DNA of 26,231 bases from an uncultured Bacteroidales bacterium (GTDB lineage Bacteria; Bacteroidota; Bacteroidia; Bacteroidales; UBA932), in NCBI GenBank assembly GCA_934675095.1, contig CAKUPC010000026.1, positions 1-26,231 of the forward strand, in the 5' to 3' direction. A program made the position numbers and the translations under genes. The first letter of the stretch is position 1, and every line of letters begins with the position of its first letter. Positions 15,263-23,028 of the stretch are shown in pieces. A model generated the notes under the pieces. The model ran no database searches, was not told the DNA's origin, and saw nothing but the letters and a program-made list of their open reading frames with translations.

Positions 15263-17621
15263 ATCTCAAGTAGGACTTGAAGAAATCCCAGACGAGGTCG
15301 CAGGTGGGAATGCAGCGGTCGGACCAGCTGTGGTCGCCGCCGATGACTTCATAGAGGAGCACATCGGCGGAGGGTCCGTTCCGGAAGGCCGGGAGGCCGC
15401 CGGAGAAGCGGTGGAGGAGAACTCTCTTGTGCTCGGCGGGGATTTCCGTGACGGTCTCGCCTACGCAGCGGTTGGCGGAGATGATGTGCGAGAGCGCGGC
15501 GGGAACGGAGAGATAGGCTCCCCAGCCTCCGCGGTTCTCCGGGTCGCCGCACCAATTGGAAACGGAGTCGTCGGTGCCGTGGACCTCCATGAACGGGACG
15601 GGACGGCGGTAGTCGGTGCTCATCGAGGTGAGCGTCAGGCCGGCTATCGAGGCGATGGCGGAGAAAGTCTCGGGATGCTCCGCGGCCATCTTGTAGCACA
15701 TCTCCCCGCCGTTGGACATTCCGGTGAGAAATACATTGCGGCGGCTCACGCCATAGTGCTTCTGAAGATGTTTTATGAGGCGGCGGAGATAGGCCGTGTC
15801 GTCGATGCGGTAGCCCGCCTGGAAAGGATAGCCCACGTTCCAGCAGCTGTGTCCCGTGCCGTCCTCCGCGCCCTGAGGCCAGCAGACGGCAAAGCCATGG
15901 AGGTCGGCAAGTTCCATGAAGCGGAGACCGTCGCCAAGGGCATGGCCGCCGTAGCCGTGCAGGACGACGACGAGCGGCATCCCGTCAGTCAGCTCGGATT
16001 CTTTTGCCGCAGAACCGGTCACACCGGAAGCCACAGAAACAGAAGCCGCCTCCCCGGAATGCCCCGCCGGGCGATAAAAAAAGGCATCGCGAACGATGCC
16101 CTGATTCTTGAATGAGACTTTTTCGCAGCGTTCCTGCGGAGAAAGGACCTCCGCGCACTGCCAGCAGCCCGGCTTGCCGCAAAGCCCTACAGCCTTTCCG
16201 TCGCTGTCAAGCCCGATGGAGTTCAGCAGGTCGAGCTTCCCGTCATGGATGAGCTTCAGAATCAGCTCGCCGAACAGCGTGTTCTGCCATGCGAACCACG
16301 CGCGGGTGAAGTGCTCAGGGTTGTCCTTGTGGAAGGACTCGTGCATGAATCCGGTTCCTGCGTCGGTGTTGAGCAGCGTCACGATGCAGTTCCTGATTTC
16401 ATTGTCGTCCGTCGAGGTGAACGCCCTCATCATTATGCTCATCGGCCAGATCATGTCATATCCGATGTGCGGCCCGCCGATTCCCTCGCCTGCGGTGCCC
16501 TTGAAGAAATAGGGGTTGCTGTCGCTCAGGACGAAACGGCGCGTGTTGCGATAGACCGGATCGTCACCCGCCACGTCACCGAGATAGGCAAGCGCGAGAA
16601 GGCTCGGGACATTCGCGTCGTCCATGAGATAGTGGTTGCCGAACCCATCGACCTCGAAGGCATATATATTTCCGAATTTCGGATGGCAGACAACCGCCTC
16701 CCTCTTCAGCGCGGTCTCCACCTCGTCGGCAAGCGCACGGCACTCCCCCGCCATCGCCGCGTCATGGTTCACGGTCTCAAGGATTTCGGCGGCCTTTCTG
16801 AGCGAGCTCACGGCAAAGAAGTTCGAAGGGACAAGGAACTCAAAGACAGTCGCGTCGTCGGAAGGGCGGAAAGACGAGGCTATGAGCCCGCACGGCTTCA
16901 CCGGATTGCCCATTCCGTCGCAGCACTTGGTGTCGTATGGACGGTCGGTCACGCGCGTAAACACGTATGAGCCGTGCCCTTCCTTGCGCTGCTGTTCACG
17001 CAGAGTTGCGAGTATCGCCTTCATGCCCCCGATCCATTTGTCGCCGAAGATCGATGTATCGCCCGTGACTTTCCAGTACTCGTGCGCAAGGCGAATCGGG
17101 TAGCACTGCGAGTCAATCTCCCACTTCCGCTCGTGGTCGTTCGGATTCATAGCCGTGTTGTCCGTCGTCCAGCCGGTGCCTGTCGGGCCGTCGTTGAAGG
17201 CGTTGGCATAAGGGTCTATGGTAATGGAAAGAAACTGACGGTTTATGACGCCGGCAATCATCCTCCGCAGATGCTCGTCCCGGTCGGCGAACTGGACATA
17301 AGGCCAGACCTGGGCGCCGGAATCGCGCATCCACATGGCGTGGATGTCACCCGTATAGACAAAGGTGTCCGGATTGCCGTCCTTGTCATCGCGGTAATGA
17401 ACCGTGGTGTCGAGCGTGTTCGGGAAGCAGTTGCGGAACATCCACGCGAGCTTCGGGTTTGTCAGCTGCGAGGTGACCTCGTCGATGACCTGCTCAATCT
17501 TTTCCGAGGTGAAGAGACGGTCTCCCTCCGCAGGGCGGCGCGACTCGAATGTCTGAGCCGATGCCGCGAGTGAGAGGCCGAGGGCAATTGCCGCCGTTGT
17601 CAGTAATTCCTTTTTCATCAT
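15261..17621 (-). CDS. GH125 exo-alpha-1,6-mannosidase fused to a CE1/LpqC-like esterase
   Basis: The 786-residue protein has a signal peptide (MMKKELLTTAAIALGLSLAA), so it should act in the periplasm. Residues about 25-475 are a GH125 domain (PNTLDTTVHY, YTGDIHAMWMRDSGAQVWPY, TGTGWTTDNTA, GIGGPHIGYDMIWPMSIMMR, TGFMHESFHKDNPEHFTRAW). A cysteine-bearing linker (Cys481, 486, 489, 499) and a Ser/Ala/Gly-rich stretch follow. From about residue 500 there is an alpha/beta-hydrolase of the LpqC/PHB-depolymerase type. It shows LVVVLHGYGG, nucleophile Ser636 in GMSNGG, Asp684/685 in HGTDDS and His764 in GGDHSW. GH125 proteins normally have only about 450-500 residues, so the fusion is unusual. A combined mannosidase and deacylase activity on acylated mannan is inferred. 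It is the last gene of the locus, 40 nt after the GH92 gene. Confidence 0.9.
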   Translation of the reverse strand: MMKKELLTTAAIALGLSLAASAQTFESRRPAEGDRLFTSEKIEQVIDEVTSQLTNPKLAWMFRNCFPNTLDTTVHYRDDKDGNPDTFVYTGDIHAMWMRDSGAQVWPYVQFADRDEHLRRMIAGVINRQFLSITIDPYANAFNDGPTGTGWTTDNTAMNPNDHERKWEIDSQCYPIRLAHEYWKVTGDTSIFGDKWIGGMKAILATLREQQRKEGHGSYVFTRVTDRPYDTKCCDGMGNPVKPCGLIASSFRPSDDATVFEFLVPSNFFAVSSLRKAAEILETVNHDAAMAGECRALADEVETALKREAVVCHPKFGNIYAFEVDGFGNHYLMDDANVPSLLALAYLGDVAGDDPVYRNTRRFVLSDSNPYFFKGTAGEGIGGPHIGYDMIWPMSIMMRAFTSTDDNEIRNCIVTLLNTDAGTGFMHESFHKDNPEHFTRAWFAWQNTLFGELILKLIHDGKLDLLNSIGLDSDGKAVGLCGKPGCWQCAEVLSPQERCEKVSFKNQGIVRDAFFYRPAGHSGEAASVSVASGVTGSAAKESELTDGMPLVVVLHGYGGHALGDGLRFMELADLHGFAVCWPQGAEDGTGHSCWNVGYPFQAGYRIDDTAYLRRLIKHLQKHYGVSRRNVFLTGMSNGGEMCYKMAAEHPETFSAIASIAGLTLTSMSTDYRRPVPFMEVHGTDDSVSNWCGDPENRGGWGAYLSVPAALSHIISANRCVGETVTEIPAEHKRVLLHRFSGGLPAFRNGPSADVLLYEVIGGDHSWSDRCIPTCDLVWDFFKSYLR

Positions 17622-17661
17622 CTTAACTTATTGTTTATTATATAAAACGTTCGATATGGTC

Positions 17662-19962
17662 TTACTCTTCGCGGGAGAATGAATACGGACGGTCGGAGAG
17701 TGCCGTGGAACGATGCGTGTCGGGCTTCGGGGACATCGTGAAATCAATCTTCGCTCCGCTGATGAGGTCGCCGTGGGTGAAATATGTCTTGGTATATGTC
17801 TTTCCGTTGAGTTTCAAAGACTTGATATAGAAGTTATCCCGGCCGTTGTTCTTCGCGTCAATCACAATCCTGTTGCCCGAAGGCAGGCTAATCGTAGCCT
17901 TGCTGAAGAGCGGAGTGCCAATCGCGTACTGGTCCGTGCCCGGGCAGACAGGATAGAAGCCGAGCGCGGAGAATACATACCACGCGGAAGTCTGGCCGTT
18001 GTCCTCGTCGCCGCAGTAGCCGTCGGGAGCGCTCGTGTAGAACTTGTCCATCACCTCGCGTATGCGCTTCTGGGCCTTCCACGGCTGCCCGCCCCAGTCG
18101 TAGAGGTAGAGCATATGCTGAATCGGCTGGTTTCCGTGGGCGTAGTTTCCCATGTTCATCACCTGCATCTCGCGGATTTCGTGGATGGTGAAGCCGTAGT
18201 AGCTGTCGTCGAAAATCGGGGGTACATCGAATATATTGTCGAGGTTCGCATTGAACGCATCCTCCCCTCCCATGAGCGCCATAAGCCCGGCAGGGTCGTG
18301 GAAAACGGACCACGTGTATTGCAGCGCGTTGCCCTCCGTGAAGTCGCCGCCCCATTTGTACGGGTTAAGCGGAAGGCTGAAGCTGCCGTCGGCACGGCGT
18401 CCGCACATGAGCGAAGCGTCGGAAAGATAGAGATTCCGATAGTTCAGAGCCCTTTCCTTATATATCCCTATCTCGTCGTCTGATTTTCCAAGAGCCTTTC
18501 CGAGCGTCCAGATGCACCAATCGTCGTAGGCATATTCCAGTGTCCTCGCGGCGCTCTCGTTGATTCCGACGTCGCAAGGGACATATCCCAGACGGTTGTA
18601 TTCCTCCCAGCCCAGACGTCCGGTCGAGCCGACCTCAGGATGCACGGAATTAGCCCCGTGCTTCACGGCCTCCCACAGGGCCTCGATGTCATAGTCCCTC
18701 AGGCCTTTGATGTACGCGTCGGCGACGACCGAAGCCGAATTGTTGCCGACCATGCAGCCCCGGTGACCCGGACTCGCCCACTCGGGAAGGAACCCGCTCT
18801 CAAGCCATGCGTTCACAAGCCCCTCCTGCATCTTGACATTCTCGTCGGGATAGACAAGGTTCAGCAGCGGGAAAAGGCAGCGGAAGGTGTCCCAGAAGCC
18901 GGTGTCGGTGAACATATAGCCCGGACGGACCTCGCCGTTGTAGGGACTGTAATGAACGATGTTGCCATCGGCGTCGGTCTCCGAAAGGTTGCGCGGGAAA
19001 AGCACGGAGCGGTAGAGGCAGGAATAGAATGTACGGAGATTGTCGATGTCGTCGTCCTCGACGCGGATACGCCCGAGCACCTCGTTCCAGCGTGCCTTAC
19101 TCTCGGCCGTGAGGCGGTCGAAATCGCCGTCGCCGAGTTCGGAGAGGTTGCGTTCCGCCTGTTCGAGGCTTATGAACGAAGACGCGACGCGAAGATTCAC
19201 CTTCTGTCCGCGTGATGTCCTGAATCCCACGATTGCGCCGGAGTGCGATGAGCCGGTCTCAAGATTTCCGGAGATATGGCTGCCGTCGCTGACGGTGCTG
19301 ATGCTCTCGAACGGAGTGTCCGAGACGATGACGAACCAGTTTCGGAAATTCTCCGGCACACCGCCGGAATTTTTGGTCGTATAGCCCACAATCATGTTCT
19401 TCTCCGGAATGACCTTCACCCAGGAACCATTGTCGAACGCATCCACGACAAGGTAGGACCGTTCGCGCTCAGGATAGGTCAGGCGGAAGGCGGCGGCGCG
19501 TTCCGTCGCGGTAAGCTCCGTGAGGACGTCGTGGTCGGCGAGATAGACGCTGTAATAGTACGGCTTCGCGGTCTCGGCCTTGTGGGAGAACCAGCTTGCA
19601 CGGGCATCCTGGTCAAAGACTTCACCGCCGGTCACCGGCATCAGCGCAAACTGGCCGTAGTCATTTATCCACGGGCTCGGCTGGTGAGTCTGCTTGAAGC
19701 CGCGAATCCGGTCGTCGGTGTAGCTGTAGGTCCAGCCGTCGCCCATAGTCCCCGTCATCGGAGTCCAGAAGTTCATCCCCCACGGGCGCGCAATTGCAGG
19801 ATAGGTGTTGCCGGTGGAAAAGCTGTGCTTGGACTGCGTTCCGACCAGGGTGCTCACATAATCCGCCGGGCTGTTCACAGGCTCTTGAGACACGGAGCAC
19901 GTCGTCCCGAGAAAGGACAGCGCCGCCGCAGTAATGAATATTTTAAGAAAATTCAGTTTCAT
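17662..19962 (-). CDS. GH92 alpha-mannosidase
   Basis: The 766-residue protein is a full-length GH92, a calcium-dependent inverting exo-alpha-mannosidase family. The N-terminal signal (MKLNFLKIFITAAALSFLGT) has a cysteine at residue 22 but a poor lipobox, so secretion to the periplasm is more likely than lipidation. Conserved stretches include DYVSTLVGTQSKHSFSTGNT, RGFKQTHQPSPWINDYG, GFWDTFRCLFPLL, DFTEGNALQYTW (Glu543, the likely acid) and GDEDNGQTSAWYVFSALGFY (from residue 651, with the acidic base residues). Linkage preference (alpha-1,2, 1,3, 1,4 or 1,6) cannot be told from sequence. It lies between the SusCD/DUF3823 genes and the GH125 gene, which points to a mannan or high-mannose N-glycan target. 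Confidence 0.93.
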   Translation of the reverse strand: MKLNFLKIFITAAALSFLGTTCSVSQEPVNSPADYVSTLVGTQSKHSFSTGNTYPAIARPWGMNFWTPMTGTMGDGWTYSYTDDRIRGFKQTHQPSPWINDYGQFALMPVTGGEVFDQDARASWFSHKAETAKPYYYSVYLADHDVLTELTATERAAAFRLTYPERERSYLVVDAFDNGSWVKVIPEKNMIVGYTTKNSGGVPENFRNWFVIVSDTPFESISTVSDGSHISGNLETGSSHSGAIVGFRTSRGQKVNLRVASSFISLEQAERNLSELGDGDFDRLTAESKARWNEVLGRIRVEDDDIDNLRTFYSCLYRSVLFPRNLSETDADGNIVHYSPYNGEVRPGYMFTDTGFWDTFRCLFPLLNLVYPDENVKMQEGLVNAWLESGFLPEWASPGHRGCMVGNNSASVVADAYIKGLRDYDIEALWEAVKHGANSVHPEVGSTGRLGWEEYNRLGYVPCDVGINESAARTLEYAYDDWCIWTLGKALGKSDDEIGIYKERALNYRNLYLSDASLMCGRRADGSFSLPLNPYKWGGDFTEGNALQYTWSVFHDPAGLMALMGGEDAFNANLDNIFDVPPIFDDSYYGFTIHEIREMQVMNMGNYAHGNQPIQHMLYLYDWGGQPWKAQKRIREVMDKFYTSAPDGYCGDEDNGQTSAWYVFSALGFYPVCPGTDQYAIGTPLFSKATISLPSGNRIVIDAKNNGRDNFYIKSLKLNGKTYTKTYFTHGDLISGAKIDFTMSPKPDTHRSTALSDRPYSFSREE

Positions 19963-20025
19963 CTGAGAAGCTGTTAAAAATATGCAGTTACAATAATAAG
20001 ACGATTCAAACGGGATTATTTACAA

Positions 20026-20117
20026 TAAAAGATGGAGTGCAAGGCGCACGGTGGAGGCAAAACCGCAGCAACCTTATGGTTGTGAGGATTTTGACAAGAC
20101 GAGCAACGCCGCAATCC
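20026..20117. repeat. intergenic palindromic repeat, copy 2
   Basis: This is the inverted counterpart of 15092-15184, centred on CAACCTTATGGTTG, a 5-bp stem around TTAT. The outer parts (GATGGAGTGCAAGG and its imperfect partner ending GCCGCAATC) also pair partly. It separates the DUF3823 gene from the GH92 gene and could lower read-through or stabilise the SusCD transcript end. The rest of the 19963-20130 gap is AT-rich, with no promoter I would trust. Confidence 0.65.
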
Positions 20118-20130
20118 GCTTTTTCCGGCA

Positions 20131-20949
20131 TCAAGGAATGTCGATTTCGATGGGTTCGGAATAGTTCCACCGTCTGGTCCCGCTTCCCGCAGGCGTGTCA
20201 TAGTTAATCCTCGCGGCCGCACGGATGAAGACCTTCTGGCCGGAAGGAATTGTCCCATTGGAACGAATCCGCACCGGCTTGCCGAGCTCGGTCTCGAACG
20301 CGGAGCCAGTGTAGGTCAGTTCGGAAGACCAGCGGGTGTCACGCGCACGGTAGCCAACCGAAGAGGAACGGCTCACAAACAGCTGGATGTCAGTGACATT
20401 CGCGTAGGCGTCCTTCCAGGTCTTGGTCGCCTCCATCGCAGCGGCAAGTTCCTCGCGGGTGGTGGCGCGTGTCACCTTGACATTCGCCGTGACCTTCCCC
20501 GCGCTCACTGTCGGAGAGCCGACAAATTCCACCTTCAGGAACGGCTGCACCTCGAAATTGACCTCCGTGCTGCCCTTGATGCGGGTGTTCACACTGGCAT
20601 TCCTGACGACATTCCCGTCGCTGTCCTCAAGGACAATCGGAACGAACGGTCCATCGACGCGGATGTTATAGTCGGCCTCGAAGAGCTTTGTGTTGCGGAA
20701 AGTCCCGTCCGGACGGCAGTTGAAGTCCTGCGGGGTCACATTACCCTCCCAGCTGGTCTCAACAAGCCTCACGCGGATGCCCTCCGAACCCTGGTCCGTC
20801 AGCACCGGGTCTCCGGTCTTCACGTCCGTGACCTTGCCGTAGAGCGTCTCCTCCGGAGCGTCGTAGTTGTCAAGCTTGAAAAGCGAGCAGGAACTCAGCA
20901 GCAGTCCCCCGAGTGCCGCAGCAAGCATTATATTTCTCATATCAGACAT
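20131..20949 (-). CDS. DUF3823-type surface lipoprotein in a SusCD locus
   Basis: The 272-residue protein has a lipoprotein signal (IMLAAALGGLLLSSC, lipid cysteine at residue 21) followed by LFKLDNYDAPEETLYGKVTD, the recognisable opening of DUF3823 proteins. An early carboxypeptidase-regulatory-like beta-sandwich (GIRVRLVETS, FNCRPDGTFRNTKLFEADYN) precedes an Ig-like C-terminal part. These proteins sit directly downstream of susD and are taken to be surface glycan-binding partners like SusE/F. The gene starts 6 nt after the susD stop. Met1 and Met4 are both plausible starts. Binding specificity is unknown. Confidence 0.82.
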   Translation of the reverse strand: MSDMRNIMLAAALGGLLLSSCSLFKLDNYDAPEETLYGKVTDVKTGDPVLTDQGSEGIRVRLVETSWEGNVTPQDFNCRPDGTFRNTKLFEADYNIRVDGPFVPIVLEDSDGNVVRNASVNTRIKGSTEVNFEVQPFLKVEFVGSPTVSAGKVTANVKVTRATTREELAAAMEATKTWKDAYANVTDIQLFVSRSSSVGYRARDTRWSSELTYTGSAFETELGKPVRIRSNGTIPSGQKVFIRAAARINYDTPAGSGTRRWNYSEPIEIDIP

Positions 20950-20955
20950 AATTCG

Positions 20956-23022
20956 TTATCTATTAGGTTGTTGATCTATGTATGCACTCTTCGCCACCTC
21001 CCCGGAAGGAATCTCGAAATAGTAGTCCTTAGGAGTATATTTCAGCTCCATCTCGCGTGCCATCTGGAAGTTGGCGTCGAAGAAGTACTTTTTCGCCACC
21101 GTGCTGTAGAACGGATAGAGGCCGTGCAGACGGTAGCTGTCGCCGTTTCCGAAGCGGCTCGCGTCGCGCTTCTCGCCCCAGAAGCCGTCACGCCCCTCCG
21201 CGTGCTGCACCCTCCAGCGGCGGATGTCCCACTTGGACTTGTGCTCGAAAGCCAGCTCCTTGCGGCGCTCGCGGCGCACTTGGTCGCGGCTTGCCTCGTC
21301 GCCGGAAAGTCCTCCGGTCAGAAGGTCCGCCCCGGCGCGCTCCCGGATGTCATTGATTGCCTTGGTCGCCACGTCAAGCATATTGTCCCCCTCAACAGGA
21401 GAGGCGACTCCCTCGATTGAAAGCTCCACGCCAGCCTCGGCCGCCGCGAGAAGCACGTCGGCATAGCGCATGAGGATGAACGGCTGGGCGGACTTGCCTT
21501 CGCCGCGGATGTAGTTCGGATCCGGATTGAGGTACTTCCTCAGATAGAACCCGGAAAGGTTCGCTTCGTTGTCCTTCACGTCATAGAAAGGGCCGTTCGC
21601 ACCCGCGGCGGTCATCTTCGTGTCGTCGTCAAGCGTCACGATTTCCTGTCCCGACTGGGCGCGCGGGCTCAGATAAAGGGTCTTCGGAGTGCCGGTGTAT
21701 TGCGGCAGGTTCTGGTAGAAGTTCAGGGTCGCGCGGCTCCACGAGTAGTCGCTCCAGAGCGGTGACACAGGCGTGCTTCCGGTATAGACTCCGGCCCTGA
21801 TCTCGATTTCCTGATTGCGGAACACGTCGCCCGGAAGAATCACGTATGCCCTCAGACGTGGCTCCGCGTTCTTGAAGAAATCCATCGTGGAGTCGAACAT
21901 GAGGTAGTGCCCTTTCGTGTTGTCCTCCCCGTCGGTGACGCGGATTGTGCCGTCGGCATACCTGTCAAACCCGTCGAAAAGCTCGACGAAATCGAGCGAA
22001 GGGCAGCTGCCGGAGCAGAGCGGGTCGCGGAATATGAAAGGCGAGCTGTAGGCGTCAAGTCCGTGGGTGAGAGAAGGATAGAGATATTCCTTCACCAGAA
22101 TGTTCTCCGGACTCGAAAGGTCGCTGAACATATCCACCATATTCTGATACATCGCCTCCTTGTCTCCGGCCGCCCATTTTTTCTTATAGAGGGAATATCT
22201 CCCCGACTCCATCACCTCCCGTGCAGCCTTGTAGGCTTCGGAAAAATAGCGGATGTAAGCGTCGCGGTAGGTATCCTGCGAAAATCCAATCACACGAACC
22301 TCCGTCTTGTCACCGAAACCGGTAAGGCGCCCTGTGACCGTCTCGTTGTACTTAGCGACCGAGCCGGCATAGAGCATGGCCTCGGCCTTGAACGCGAGGG
22401 CGGCATACTTGTTCGGTAGCCCGCTCATGAGCGAAGTCGCCGGCAGCAATGAAACCGCGGTGTCGAAATCCTTGCAAATCCAGTCCCAAGTCTCCTCCTC
22501 GGAAGCGCGGGGAGCCTCAAGTTTGTCGGAGGAATTTGGATATGCAATCGTATGCGTCACAAGCGGAATGCCTCCGAAGCGGCGTGCCATCTGATAGAAG
22601 ACGTATGCGCGGACGAAATATCCCTGTCCCATGAAGAAGTCATATTCCGCGTCGGTGAAGTTCGACCTGTAGGAAGGAAGCGACTCGATGAGGTGGTTCG
22701 CGTCGTGTATGAGTTCAAACGCATTGCTCCAGCACGGGTTCTCCTCGCCCTGAAAGGTACGGAAGACATCGTCGCGGTTCATGGCCTCTCCGCTTCCGTC
22801 AATTCCGAGCGTCCCGAGCCATCCGTTGAAATTGAAGCCCCACGCCGCCATATACTTGAAATCCTCGAAAGGCATGTGTGAATAGAGCGTCGCCATATAA
22901 ATGGACATTCCCTTAGGCGAACCCATCATATCGTCGTCGGAAACTATGTTCTTCGGGGTTATGTCCATATTGCAGGAACATACGAGAAGAACGGACATTA
23001 TCGCTGTAAATATCTTTTTCAT
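20956..23022 (-). CDS. susD: SusD/RagB-family surface glycan-binding lipoprotein
   Basis: The 688-residue lipoprotein has a signal of MKKIFTAIMSVLLVCSC with the likely lipid cysteine at residue 17. Typical SusD features follow: an N-terminal TPR-like half with GQGYFVRAYVFYQMARRFGG and IPLVTHTI, later FILMRYADVLLAAAEAGVEL, RERAGADLLTGG, and VRRERRKELAFEHKSKWDIR followed by RW near the C-terminus. It forms the lid of the SusC transporter and binds the oligosaccharide at the surface. It is longer than most SusD proteins (usually 500-650 residues), the extra length lying in the middle. It starts 6 nt after the susC stop. A symbol for a specific glycan cannot be given. Confidence 0.95.
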   Translation of the reverse strand: MKKIFTAIMSVLLVCSCNMDITPKNIVSDDDMMGSPKGMSIYMATLYSHMPFEDFKYMAAWGFNFNGWLGTLGIDGSGEAMNRDDVFRTFQGEENPCWSNAFELIHDANHLIESLPSYRSNFTDAEYDFFMGQGYFVRAYVFYQMARRFGGIPLVTHTIAYPNSSDKLEAPRASEEETWDWICKDFDTAVSLLPATSLMSGLPNKYAALAFKAEAMLYAGSVAKYNETVTGRLTGFGDKTEVRVIGFSQDTYRDAYIRYFSEAYKAAREVMESGRYSLYKKKWAAGDKEAMYQNMVDMFSDLSSPENILVKEYLYPSLTHGLDAYSSPFIFRDPLCSGSCPSLDFVELFDGFDRYADGTIRVTDGEDNTKGHYLMFDSTMDFFKNAEPRLRAYVILPGDVFRNQEIEIRAGVYTGSTPVSPLWSDYSWSRATLNFYQNLPQYTGTPKTLYLSPRAQSGQEIVTLDDDTKMTAAGANGPFYDVKDNEANLSGFYLRKYLNPDPNYIRGEGKSAQPFILMRYADVLLAAAEAGVELSIEGVASPVEGDNMLDVATKAINDIRERAGADLLTGGLSGDEASRDQVRRERRKELAFEHKSKWDIRRWRVQHAEGRDGFWGEKRDASRFGNGDSYRLHGLYPFYSTVAKKYFFDANFQMAREMELKYTPKDYYFEIPSGEVAKSAYIDQQPNR

Positions 23023-23028
23023 AACATC

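Noticed and set aside
15183..16115. Long plus-strand open frames opposite the GH125, GH92 and SusCD genes
   Set aside because: They are antisense shadows of GC-rich coding sequence with low-complexity translations and no domain signals.
19975..20010. Separate promoter for the GH92-GH125 pair
   Set aside because: A TTTG and a TATTTTTA are present, but the spacing is 24 nt and the -7 lacks its final G, so the match is poor.
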